Positions 54,326 to 62,550 of a stretch of 64,000 nt of DNA are shown one piece after another (position 1 is the first letter of the stretch; each line of letters opens with the position of its first letter). Source of the stretch: an uncultured Phocaeicola sp. (GTDB lineage: Bacteria > Bacteroidota > Bacteroidia > Bacteroidales > Bacteroidaceae); the NCBI GenBank assembly GCA_948579315.1, contig CAPAOL010000001.1, positions 1-64,000 of the forward strand, read 5' to 3'. Below the pieces are notes generated by a model, which was not told where the DNA came from, did not search any database, and saw nothing but the letters and a program-made list of their open reading frames with translations. The position numbers and the translations under genes are program-made.

Positions 54326-55624
54326 TCAAACCGATATTACCCGATATACATTTCCAAACTTAGTATGTTTGCGTTCTATCCCCACCGCTACCAATATTTG
54401 CGCCAAACTTGCCGGATTTGCACCACGCATAGCTGCAGGATTCCTCTTTTTTAAACATTGAAATATTTCAGCCGCAGAAAGAAGATCACATTCCTCTCCT
54501 CTTTCTGCCGATCGATAACAAGTATGCAGTACATCTTCCACCGGTCCTTGACGGTAAAACGCCATATTGTTCCTTTGCAATTCCTGTTCTTCTTCTTTCG
54601 TAAACCAATAACGCTGACCTGACAAGATTGCCACTTTCAATTGTGAATAAAGTTGTTCATATTCAATCGCTTCACAATCAATAGGGCGCTCTACTTCCAC
54701 GCAAATAAACCTGCGGCTACCAGTTGGGTCAGTAAGCAAATCTTTCCTGTTAGACGTACCAATAAAAGAAGCAATACGAGGTAAGGAGCGGTAGTTTTTC
54801 TGATATGCTTTGCATAGGCTCAATGAAGCCATTTGCATCAGATTCTTCAACAAAGGCATTTTTGCAGGAGAAAACTTGTCAAATTCATCCAAATTGAGAA
54901 GTCCCATCTCCGCCAATCTACGTTCCACCTTTCCCTGACTTGTCAAATCCACCTTATCCATATAGTAACGCCGAAGCGCAGGAGGAAGTAAAGACTTACA
55001 AAAAGTAGACTTAAAATATCCCTGTTCTGTACTAATGAGTAAGGGAGCTACACTATTCGCATGGTCTCCCATTACCCCCATCCATTGTGCCGTCATCCCT
55101 AACATCCAAATGCGGAATCCTTTTTCCCACAACGGGCTTTCCGAAACCCGCCGAGCCAATGCGGACACACGGTCTATGCCATCCCATTCCGGCAATTCAT
55201 CCAGATACAGCCTGAAAGGATGATATTCTGCTATGCGGGTGGAATAAATACACCGCGACAAATCACGATCCCAGCACCCAATACCGGCCTCATGCGCTTC
55301 CAAACAGATAGTATTCAACACACGTTGATTGACAGGCTGAAATCCCTCGTTCATCCGTTCCAACAAACGAAATTCAGTCTCTTCCGTCAGAACATTATAA
55401 CGAAAATCATAATGAGATTTCAAGAAAAGATCTACCCTTTCAGTCAACTGTTTCGTTTTAGAAAGCGAATCCCTCTCTTTTATCTCCTTCCTCTCTTTAG
55501 GCTCTTCACAACAACTAACCGAAGGCTTTGATGCGTCTTCCAGTAATCCTTCACACTCTCCGCTTTTATAAAAGCGGTTTACAAACTTCTGCCATAATGA
55601 AAGCAGCACACTTTTCTTGTCCAT
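54326..55624 (-). CDS. VapE/DUF3874-like P-loop protein with altered Walker A
   Basis: The protein has 432 residues and resembles the virulence-associated E family common in Bacteroides. A charged N-terminal region is followed by HPFRLYLDELPEWDGIDRVSAL, the VapE hallmark, then a P-loop region, and LLNLDEFDKFSPAKMPLLKNLMQ (Walker B-like) and GTSNRKDLLTDPTGSRRFICVEV, the family sensor/arginine segment. Walker A reads STEQGYFKST, where GxxGxGKST is expected, keeping only Gly and Lys-Ser-Thr. The last ~80 residues match a DUF3874-like winged domain. Known relatives are phage/plasmid primase-helicases. It is divergent from the HU-like gene. Confidence 0.8.
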   Translation of the reverse strand: MDKKSVLLSLWQKFVNRFYKSGECEGLLEDASKPSVSCCEEPKERKEIKERDSLSKTKQLTERVDLFLKSHYDFRYNVLTEETEFRLLERMNEGFQPVNQRVLNTICLEAHEAGIGCWDRDLSRCIYSTRIAEYHPFRLYLDELPEWDGIDRVSALARRVSESPLWEKGFRIWMLGMTAQWMGVMGDHANSVAPLLISTEQGYFKSTFCKSLLPPALRRYYMDKVDLTSQGKVERRLAEMGLLNLDEFDKFSPAKMPLLKNLMQMASLSLCKAYQKNYRSLPRIASFIGTSNRKDLLTDPTGSRRFICVEVERPIDCEAIEYEQLYSQLKVAILSGQRYWFTKEEEQELQRNNMAFYRQGPVEDVLHTCYRSAERGEECDLLSAAEIFQCLKKRNPAAMRGANPASLAQILVAVGIERKHTKFGNVYRVISV

Positions 55625-55740
55625 AAAATTTCGTTTTTAGTATTTAATGGATGCGAATATAATATCCGGAATATGGGATTTACAACTTTTTAATCCCTTC
55701 ATTTTTATAAAAATGAACTTGGCGTTTTACCTTATTGTTT

Positions 55741-55772
55741 CTTGTTTATCTCCTAATTAAACCTTATCTTTG
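55741..55772 (+). promoter_or_regulatory. Promoter of HU-like gene
   Basis: CTTG at 55741-55744, a 20-bp spacer and TATCTTTG at 55765-55772 match the Bacteroides consensus. Predicted start near 55779 leaves a leader of about 170 nt that contains array 4. Confidence 0.6.
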
Positions 55773-55789
55773 GTGCGGACATTTATAGT

Positions 55790-55873
55790 TTATCACAATA
55801 ATGATAATATCTTATCACAGTAATGATATGCATATATCATGTTAATGATAAGTACTTATCACAACAATGATAA
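55790..55873 (+). repeat. 22-bp-period leader array of TTATCA..TGATAA units (array 4)
   Basis: TTATCACAATAATGATAA (55790), TTATCACAGTAATGATAT (55812), ATATCATGTTAATGATAA (55834) and TTATCACAACAATGATAA (55856) are 18-bp imperfect palindromes exactly 22 bp apart. They lie just downstream of the promoter, so they would be transcribed; each could form a 6-bp RNA hairpin or act as a DNA site. Confidence 0.85.
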
Positions 55874-55948
55874 ATATCAGATATCAAGAAGAAAATTAAG
55901 CAACATCAAGAAGATAATCTACAAACATCTAAAGAAAAAAGAAAGACT

Positions 55949-56587
55949 ATGGCAGTACAATTTGAACTATATAAGACTCCGATGCCGAAGGAGAAGAAAA
56001 ACAAGGTAAGATATCATGCGCGTCCGATTAGTTATGAAACAGTAAATACGCAAAAACTGGTTTACCGGATTCACGATCGCTGTTCATTAAGCCCGTCTGA
56101 TGTGACAGCAACTTTGGAAGAACTGAAATACGAAGTGGCACAGTGCCTTAAAGAAGGGAAAAAGGTGCATATCGACGGATTGGGATATCTACAAGTAACT
56201 CTTTCCTGCGAAGAAGAAATAAGGGATCCTAAAGATAAGCGAGTGCATAAAGTAAAACTGAAAGCAATCAAATTCAAAGCAGACAAAAAACTGAAAGCCG
56301 AACTTTCCGATATGGAATTCCATCGTTCGAAATACAGACCACATTCTGCTGGGCTTTCCGAAGTGGAGATAGATATGGAATTGACAAAGTATTTTGCGGA
56401 AAATCAGATCATCACCCGAAAAGACTTCCAGTACCTCTGCGGAATGACACAAATTACTGCATACCGCCATATAAAAAGACTAATCGCAGAAAAGAAGTTA
56501 CAAAACAAAGGGACTACCCACCAACCCATTTATACACCCGTTCCGGGCAATTACAGGGTTTCGGTAGCTGTGAAATACAAAGAATAA
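55949..56587 (+). CDS. HU-family DNA-binding protein with C-terminal winged helix
   Basis: The protein has 212 residues. Residues 1 to about 120 match the Bacteroidota HU-like family (RPISYETVNTQKLVYRIHDRCSLSPSDVTATLEELKYEV, then KVHIDGLGYLQVTLSCEEEI). A C-terminal region (about 140-200) has DFQYLCGMTQITAYRHIKRLIAEKKL, a helix-turn-helix. HU-like proteins bend or coat DNA; the added winged helix suggests sequence-specific binding, possibly to the repeats in its own leader. It is divergent from the VapE-like gene, and a hairpin terminates it. Confidence 0.88.
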   Translation: MAVQFELYKTPMPKEKKNKVRYHARPISYETVNTQKLVYRIHDRCSLSPSDVTATLEELKYEVAQCLKEGKKVHIDGLGYLQVTLSCEEEIRDPKDKRVHKVKLKAIKFKADKKLKAELSDMEFHRSKYRPHSAGLSEVEIDMELTKYFAENQIITRKDFQYLCGMTQITAYRHIKRLIAEKKLQNKGTTHQPIYTPVPGNYRVSVAVKYKE

Positions 56588-56597
56588 GAAATGAAAG

Positions 56598-56628
56598 AGC
56601 GGGTGAATCTCTAACCCTTCACCCGCCT
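56598..56628 (+). terminator. Hairpin after HU-like gene
   Basis: GCGGGTGAA pairs with TTCACCCGC around TCTCTAACCC, about 15 bp after the stop codon. There is no strong T tract. The same GCGGGTGAAGGG motif occurs near 54288 on the far side of the vapE-like gene. Confidence 0.5.
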
Positions 56629-56685
56629 TCTCCCTTCCAATAAGGGTTTCACGAAAATGTGAAGTAAGCCATCAGTATTGAGTCG

Positions 56686-57429
56686 TTATAATGGTCTCAT
56701 ACCCAACTCGTGCTGTTGCATTTCACAACAATAATAAGGCTTGTTATCCACAAAGAAACAGACATGCGGATATGTTTTTCCTTTGGTCAGAATGAAAAAG
56801 GAACCATCATCAGAATGTTCTCTTGCATATTCAAATTTTTTATATCCAATACCATCTTGAGGTGAAGCTACAATAATTTCCCACCGATCTATACCTTTAG
56901 CACTTCTCAATTTCTCGACCTCCTTATCGGCATATTGTTGCCCGAACATTTCAACATTCATTTTATACATCCGAGGATTAGTATCTTTTGTAAAATTGCT
57001 TCTATCATTATATATAGCATAAAAATATATAGTCTCTCCCTTTTCATTCTGCCCATAGAAGCAGGTAAATTCTTTTTGAGGTATCAGTATTTTATCAGAA
57101 TCATCAATAGATGACAAAGGCATTGGTGAATCAACCACAGGTACAAATTTCACAGTAGAATTTATTAGAGGCAAAGACAATCCTTTTCTATGACTATAGC
57201 TATTTCTCGCAATATTAAGTTCCAAGCGTTTAAGAACAGTATCTTGAGCATTTTTATCAATCTCAGTGAGTAAACTACATCCTGGCGTTAATTGATTAAT
57301 CGCACGAGTAACTACCATATCCTTTTTTATTATTTGTTTTGAAGCACTGTCAGCGTATACACCTTGTTCACTGCATGAAAGGCACACAAACTGAACAAAA
57401 AATAAGATTAACAAATATATTGATTTCAT
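56686..57429 (-). CDS. Lipoprotein of unknown function next to papain-like protease
   Basis: I do not recognise a family. The 247-residue protein has a lipoprotein signal ending in CLS-Cys (Cys19). The mature part is mixed alpha/beta, with several aromatic strands (FTCFYGQNEKGETIYFYAIYND, FFILTKGKTYPHVCFFV, KPYYCCEMQQHELG) and one Cys-Cys pair near the C-terminus. It starts 7 bp after the papain-like protease gene, so the two are co-transcribed. A role as inhibitor, substrate or surface partner of the protease is possible but unproven. Confidence 0.65.
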   Translation of the reverse strand: MKSIYLLILFFVQFVCLSCSEQGVYADSASKQIIKKDMVVTRAINQLTPGCSLLTEIDKNAQDTVLKRLELNIARNSYSHRKGLSLPLINSTVKFVPVVDSPMPLSSIDDSDKILIPQKEFTCFYGQNEKGETIYFYAIYNDRSNFTKDTNPRMYKMNVEMFGQQYADKEVEKLRSAKGIDRWEIIVASPQDGIGYKKFEYAREHSDDGSFFILTKGKTYPHVCFFVDNKPYYCCEMQQHELGMRPL

Positions 57430-57436
57430 AATATTA

Positions 57437-58081
57437 CTATTTACTATAAACCATTGAATATGTATTATTTAAATCTGTAAGAGTGAATTCTCTCTCAAAC
57501 CCGAAATAAGGATCCATTAAATAAATCTTCGAATTACAATCATCCCAACTATTATTATATAGTTTAGAACCTCGAAAAGCAACACAGTGTGCAGTATTGC
57601 CATTCATAGCAATAAAAAAAGTTATTGATGGATCACCCTCATCATTTTTAGATATCTTCCTTATAAAATCTCCCATATTAGATTCTGAAAAACCTTCAGA
57701 CTGAAGATATGAATTAAATGATTCTCCTGCAACACCAAATTTCTCATAAGTATTTGGGGAATTACAAGTTTCATCAGCATCAACTTTTAAGTTCTCTATA
57801 GCATCCTCAAAATCTTTATGACTTACTAATTGATATGGATTAGATTCACCATTCATATAAAAACGATGCAGAAAATTAAAACAATGAGTACATTGTGGTA
57901 AACTCATATTTAAAGACTCTAAACATGCATAGACACACCAATATTCATACTTTTGAATAACCTCTGTTACTTCAGCTCTAAAATCAACTTCTCGAGTCAA
58001 CACATTAGTTACTCCTTGCGCAAACCCATTTAAAGGAATAATTACTCCTAAGATTACCATCTCCAAAACTAGATATTTCAT
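57437..58081 (-). CDS. Secreted papain-like cysteine protease (C39/C70-like)
   Basis: The protein has 214 residues. A signal peptide ends near AQG (about 22). KYEYWCVYACLESLN at 44-58 resembles the active-site helix of papain-like bacterial proteases, with Cys49 the likely nucleophile, though the usual following Trp is Val. His165 (NTAHCVAFRG) and Asp190 (LMDPYFG) complete a plausible triad in the correct order. The mature protein has six or more Cys, including CTHC, so disulfides are likely. The paired lipoprotein gene is 7 bp downstream. Target unknown; catalysis is inferred, not shown. Confidence 0.65.
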   Translation of the reverse strand: MKYLVLEMVILGVIIPLNGFAQGVTNVLTREVDFRAEVTEVIQKYEYWCVYACLESLNMSLPQCTHCFNFLHRFYMNGESNPYQLVSHKDFEDAIENLKVDADETCNSPNTYEKFGVAGESFNSYLQSEGFSESNMGDFIRKISKNDEGDPSITFFIAMNGNTAHCVAFRGSKLYNNSWDDCNSKIYLMDPYFGFEREFTLTDLNNTYSMVYSK

Positions 58082-58233
58082 AAGATATTTTTTTAATTAA
58101 CCAAAATAGACTTATCAAAAGTCACAGTCCGACCAAACTCATTTTATCCTAGCTATGCTTCATTTACTCATATTACACCTCCCTTCTAATATCCTTTGCA
58201 ATATAAACATTTTCATACATTTATCCTAAAACC

Positions 58234-58275
58234 AAACGTAGACAAATAAGAAAAGCATCTCATTTGTCTACGTTT
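58234..58275 (-). terminator. Hairpin after small HTH gene
   Basis: AAACGTAGACAAAT (58234-58247) pairs perfectly with ATTTGTCTACGTTT (58262-58275). The T run after it on the minus strand is weak (GGTTTT), so termination may be partial. Confidence 0.55.
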
Positions 58276-58306
58276 AATAACAATATAAACATTCAACGAA
58301 CCTCAA

Positions 58307-58618
58307 CTACACATAAAGTCTTCGGATAAACTTCGTTAAATGATACTCATCTTCAATTCTCATCTTTTTCTTTATACGATACCTTCTTGTCCGAAAAGAA
58401 GCTAACAAGATATGAAACTGACGAGCAATCTTTTCATGAGAAACTTCTAATCGCAATAGAACAATAATATGAATATCCTCTTCCGATAGCAAGGGGTAAT
58501 CCTGTCGTAGTTTAACAACAAAGTTATCCTGTTTTTTATTAAGATGTTGTTCCACGGTTTCCCAATCATCTTCTTTTATTTGAGGAAAAATATCCTTCCA
58601 CAGTTCTGAGTCATTCAT
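58307..58618 (-). CDS. Small LuxR-like helix-turn-helix protein
   Basis: I choose the ATG at 58618, which overlaps the stop of the preceding gene by 8 bp; an ATG at 58654 lies inside that gene. The 103-residue protein resembles the C-terminal end of Bacteroides TPR/HTH regulators: a helical segment then LRQDYPLLSEEDIHIIVLLRLEVSHEKIA...FRTRRYRIKKKM, a LuxR-type HTH. The usual long sensor/TPR region and transmembrane helix are absent. It may be a stand-alone DNA-binding protein or a truncated regulator. Overlap with the surface-protein gene is unusual for a regulator. Confidence 0.65.
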   Translation of the reverse strand: MNDSELWKDIFPQIKEDDWETVEQHLNKKQDNFVVKLRQDYPLLSEEDIHIIVLLRLEVSHEKIARQFHILLASFRTRRYRIKKKMRIEDEYHLTKFIRRLYV

Positions 58619-60404
58619 CTTCGGGCAAATCTCGCCATTCTTCAGAACTTGCATAATTATTTATAAATTTAAAACCATCCAGAATGGTATTTGTCGACAT
58701 ATTCAACCAATAAAGAACTTGTGGAACAACCAGCGTGTTCTCCATTATTAGATTACCAGTTGACACATAAGTCGGAAACGTATTAGGCAACTCAACAAAT
58801 GCTTTCTCTTTAAATGTTCCGCTATTTTGTTTATCCAGATTGATATATAACAAATCTAATCCATCCGCTATTTGATTTTTGATAACCAGCGTATCTTGTT
58901 TACCGGCATCTTTCACTTCATCCGGATTCAATTTCCAGTATGCAAGTAAATCTTTAAAATGAGCATCATTTGATGATATATCTAATAACGCTGCCTGCTG
59001 TGTCAGCTCATTTTCTGTAAGTGCTTTTTTCCATAATCGAATTTCTGATACATAAAATGAAGTGGGAACATGGTCGCAAATACGCAATGGAGATTTGTTA
59101 TCTGCTACTCCACGAACATCCTTAGTACCTTTTTTCATTATCTTACCATCTAAAGCAACAATCCATTCTCGTGATTGAGTATTGTTCATTGGAGCAACAC
59201 TAAAACCATAATTATGCCATTGAGGATCATTAAATGCTGCCACCGCTTCTTCTAAAGCTCCAGTAGATCCTTCAATACGAAGAGAAGCGGTTTCTCTTTG
59301 CCGAAAAATGCCCCAACTGCCGCTTTTTGAGAAAATAGCATTCCAATTATCACCTTTGTAAGATCCATCCTTACGAGGATTCATACGCATGATAAATTCC
59401 ACAGAAAAACTAGAATTTTCCCCTATTGCATATTTAATGTTTGTAGAAACCGTATCTAAAACAATTCCTTGTGCTTTGGACAAGTCAAAATAAGCTCCAT
59501 ACATTTTTTTTCCTAGCATCCTCTGTTCTGTATAATGCGGATAGTAGAATATCCCAAACGTATTCCGTTCCTCTGCAGAGTTTCCCCCATAACTACCGTC
59601 TTCTTTTCCACCATGATTAGATGTTACAACAACCAGCCAGTCCTCATAAAAAGCATTTTTTCTTTCATCAATTGCCTGCAAGAATTCACCAATATATGCA
59701 TCTATATGCTGAAGCGCTGTAATATAATTGGCATTATTGGCGGAAAATCCTCCTGACTTACCAGCTTCTAACATACCAGAAAAACTTAATAGCGTAAAAT
59801 TAAAATCACTATTTTTCAGATGTTCCAATATCACGTTTTTGGTTTCTTCATCATTCGCAGTAGTTACAGTCTTTTGTGCTGCATTCAATAAATTCTTATT
59901 CAACTTATCCCAAGGGGTTACGCATAATGTCGGGTTTTCTGAATCATTATCTGCAATATGATGTAGAATCGTTGGATATTGAATTACTTTCTCATTCGGA
60001 TTACTCGGATCGTATTCCATATTGGCCACATACGACTCATCTGTAATCTGATGTTTTTCAGGATTTACTCCAGTCATCATAGTTGCCCAAGTTACAGGGT
60101 CCTCACTACCCTCTTTCTGTAAAGTGCGGTTATCACTTAACCCCACCCATGAATATTTACTATGTTTCAGCATTTTAGCAATAGTACCATCCTGAGGTAT
60201 CTTCTTCTCTACTATACTTCCGACCGCTCCATCTATATTGATCCAAAGTACTTTACGATGGATAGTTGTTGATAGCACAGAATCAGAGTCAAACCCATCC
60301 TCTGCAATCCCATCTGGTGCTTCATACGTAGTACAAGAATAATGAAGGGAAATGATAAGTAATCCGACTACCCCAACAATAACTGTATTTATAAGCTTTT
60401 TCAT
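58611..60404 (-). CDS. Lipoprotein with AlkP-like and LamG-like domains (DUF4983 type)
   Basis: The protein has 597 residues. A lipoprotein signal ends in HYS-Cys (Cys24). Residues about 48-310 resemble the alkaline phosphatase/phosphodiesterase superfamily (KVLWINIDGAVGS, WATMMTGVNPEKHQIT, HIDAYIGEFLQAI, VVVTSNHGGKEDG), but the last motif has Ser-Asn-His where Asp-His is usual, so metal binding may be altered. A LamG/concanavalin-like domain (about 325-500) and a C-terminal DUF4983-like part follow. It looks like a surface glycan-binding or processing protein in the tail of a SusCD-type locus. Confidence 0.75.
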   Translation of the reverse strand: MKKLINTVIVGVVGLLIISLHYSCTTYEAPDGIAEDGFDSDSVLSTTIHRKVLWINIDGAVGSIVEKKIPQDGTIAKMLKHSKYSWVGLSDNRTLQKEGSEDPVTWATMMTGVNPEKHQITDESYVANMEYDPSNPNEKVIQYPTILHHIADNDSENPTLCVTPWDKLNKNLLNAAQKTVTTANDEETKNVILEHLKNSDFNFTLLSFSGMLEAGKSGGFSANNANYITALQHIDAYIGEFLQAIDERKNAFYEDWLVVVTSNHGGKEDGSYGGNSAEERNTFGIFYYPHYTEQRMLGKKMYGAYFDLSKAQGIVLDTVSTNIKYAIGENSSFSVEFIMRMNPRKDGSYKGDNWNAIFSKSGSWGIFRQRETASLRIEGSTGALEEAVAAFNDPQWHNYGFSVAPMNNTQSREWIVALDGKIMKKGTKDVRGVADNKSPLRICDHVPTSFYVSEIRLWKKALTENELTQQAALLDISSNDAHFKDLLAYWKLNPDEVKDAGKQDTLVIKNQIADGLDLLYINLDKQNSGTFKEKAFVELPNTFPTYVSTGNLIMENTLVVPQVLYWLNMSTNTILDGFKFINNYASSEEWRDLPEDE

Positions 60405-60416
60405 ATCTAATTTCTT

Positions 60417-62534
60417 TTATGGTTTCTTGTAATAAGTTCCAAACTCTGCGAAAGAATGATACATCTTCTGATTTGCTTTTTCTTCTTCTGTCAAATCTGA
60501 ATCACTTTTAAACACGATCGTATTGGGATTTGAGATTTTAAGACGAAGATATCTGGCTTGGGTTCTCGGACAATCAAAGAAACGCTCGTTCTTCAGGTTT
60601 GCCCTCACGATATTGGGGTCAGTAACCTGCAGCAACGTTTCCCATGGAGCATTGATATCATAGGGATCAGCAACTTCTGAGCCAATATATTCAACATGAA
60701 CATCAGCCAAACACTGATTGGAATTACCATTTGCCAAATATACCCCATCAATATCAGAGACCTTGTTCAAATCAAAAATAATATAATAAGGTAACTCCAA
60801 AGGTTTGTCATTAATCTTACCCGAACTCCAATTAGTCTTCTTTTTCCCATCAATCAAATATTCTGGTTTTCTGGAATCACCATCATAATTTACGCCATAG
60901 TCTTTATCATACGCAGACACTTTCCAGTCTCTACGACTATGCCGATAACAATATGAGGATGCATCATAGTCCTTTACCTGTTGAGGATTCAACGGATTAT
61001 ACTCCCATATTTTCTGATCCATTAACGGGTATTGCTCGGCATATTTTCTATCTTCGTCCAACTGCTCCACTCCCCAATAATCAAAGAACGGACATAAATT
61101 CTGTTTAAAATAATCACATAATCTGCGAAAAACATAACTCAGAGTTGAGTTATCAATCGATCGCTCCTCTTTTGCCTTCAGATTCAGGTATTCCATCGCT
61201 TCCCAATTGTTATTGTCATAATTAGCCAATTGAATAAGGCTTAACAAGTCGAATGCTTTATATGCTGTCTCATCATCATACTTGGTTGCAGCATCCTCTT
61301 TCGCCCATTTACTTGAATCAGCCATAGCATACTCAATAGCTTTAGGGAATAAAGTAGTTATATTCTCCTCACCGGGGAAAATTTCACCAAAAGCATTCTC
61401 TTTTGAGAAATTCTTCTTTCCCATCCGATACAAAGGGATTGCATTAGCCGCTACCCGATAATCAGTAGGCCAAGGGTTATTACGTGATCGATAAGTACAC
61501 ATTGAATTGATTGCGCTCAACAAAGCCACAGAATTACCAGTTCTCAATGTTCTAAGGTTTAACATTTCTTCCAGCATATACGTGTTGTTTATCGCAACTA
61601 TTGCATAGTCGCTATTACGCAAATACAGGTTTCCTAAAACTTGTACATCCAACACAACCCGAAAAGGGAACTCCGGTGCACGCTCCTCTTCTTCCGCATT
61701 CTTATCAATCTTTAATCCATAATATTTGAAGAAAAACTCTTCAATTGCTTCATCCCATTCTTTACCGACTTCTTGCAGAGTAGATGAAATACTTTCCAAA
61801 TTATCAAGTACACGATCTTTCTGTACGGTAAAAGCGAAATGCTTTCCTCTTATTTCCAACCAGGGAACAGTGGTCTCTGATATTCTTCTCTTCCAATCTT
61901 GCAAGTCCGTCTCTCCTATTACAAAATCTGGTGATTTATATACTCCTTCTATTTTTAAAGAACAAGTATCGGCAGCTTTCAGCCCTATACTTTTTTTAAT
62001 CCAGATATTTCCTCCCAATGGGTTCTTTATTATATTCTTTCCTGGGAACAAAGCTTTAGCAACATATACCAAAGGCATACGTTGATAAGGAGCCAATTCT
62101 GTAAGATCATCCATGTGTGACCCTACAATAACACTAAGTCCCATCGTATTATCTTCCACAGTGATAGCTATCTGCTCACCGGCTCCAGCATAAAGTCCCG
62201 TACTATAAATCGGCTGCGGCACTTTAGATACCCCTAAAGTGATGGAATCAATGTATTGCTTATTCAAATCAAGCTCAATTGTAGCGTTAATCCGTTCTTC
62301 TTTTGCCGTATCTACCAATCCCGGAAAAATACGTGCCTTTTCATACATACTGACATCAATTCCCCCTTCGGTATCTATTGTAATATCCGGCTCACTGACG
62401 CTATTATTATCTATACCATCAGTTATATCGTATTTATAAGCTGTATCACATCCTCCGAGCCATACAGATATGCTCAAAACAAATAGAAGAACGAACACAC
62501 AGCCTCTTTTATTTTTGAATCTATTCTTACTCAT
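60417..62534 (-). CDS. M60-peptidase-like lipoprotein without HExxH, with discoidin domain
   Basis: The protein has 705 residues. A lipoprotein signal ends in LGG-Cys (Cys29). Residues about 105-380 follow the M60/M60-like plan: STGLYAGAGEQIAITVEDN, GLSVIVGSHMDDL, NPLGGNIWI, PDFVIGETDLQDWKRR, TVPWLEIRGKHFAFTV and RVVLDVQVLGNLYLRNSDY. The HExxH zinc motif expected after that last segment is absent anywhere in the chain. A C-terminal F5/8 (discoidin, CBM32-like) domain (about 545-700) should bind sugar. M60-like proteins act on mucin-type glycoproteins; this one may only bind. It is 12 bp upstream of the AlkP-like gene. Confidence 0.75.
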   Translation of the reverse strand: MSKNRFKNKRGCVFVLLFVLSISVWLGGCDTAYKYDITDGIDNNSVSEPDITIDTEGGIDVSMYEKARIFPGLVDTAKEERINATIELDLNKQYIDSITLGVSKVPQPIYSTGLYAGAGEQIAITVEDNTMGLSVIVGSHMDDLTELAPYQRMPLVYVAKALFPGKNIIKNPLGGNIWIKKSIGLKAADTCSLKIEGVYKSPDFVIGETDLQDWKRRISETTVPWLEIRGKHFAFTVQKDRVLDNLESISSTLQEVGKEWDEAIEEFFFKYYGLKIDKNAEEEERAPEFPFRVVLDVQVLGNLYLRNSDYAIVAINNTYMLEEMLNLRTLRTGNSVALLSAINSMCTYRSRNNPWPTDYRVAANAIPLYRMGKKNFSKENAFGEIFPGEENITTLFPKAIEYAMADSSKWAKEDAATKYDDETAYKAFDLLSLIQLANYDNNNWEAMEYLNLKAKEERSIDNSTLSYVFRRLCDYFKQNLCPFFDYWGVEQLDEDRKYAEQYPLMDQKIWEYNPLNPQQVKDYDASSYCYRHSRRDWKVSAYDKDYGVNYDGDSRKPEYLIDGKKKTNWSSGKINDKPLELPYYIIFDLNKVSDIDGVYLANGNSNQCLADVHVEYIGSEVADPYDINAPWETLLQVTDPNIVRANLKNERFFDCPRTQARYLRLKISNPNTIVFKSDSDLTEEEKANQKMYHSFAEFGTYYKKP

Positions 62535-62550
62535 AACAGTCTATTTATAT

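Noticed and set aside
54160..54363. 67-codon ORF between exbB and the vapE-like gene
   Set aside because: It spans the direct repeat and overlaps the end of the vapE-like gene on the other strand; no recognisable protein features.
55790..55873. CRISPR-like array
   Set aside because: Units are 18 bp with 4-bp gaps, spacers are far too short, and no cas genes are present. The other 22-bp arrays fail for the same reasons.
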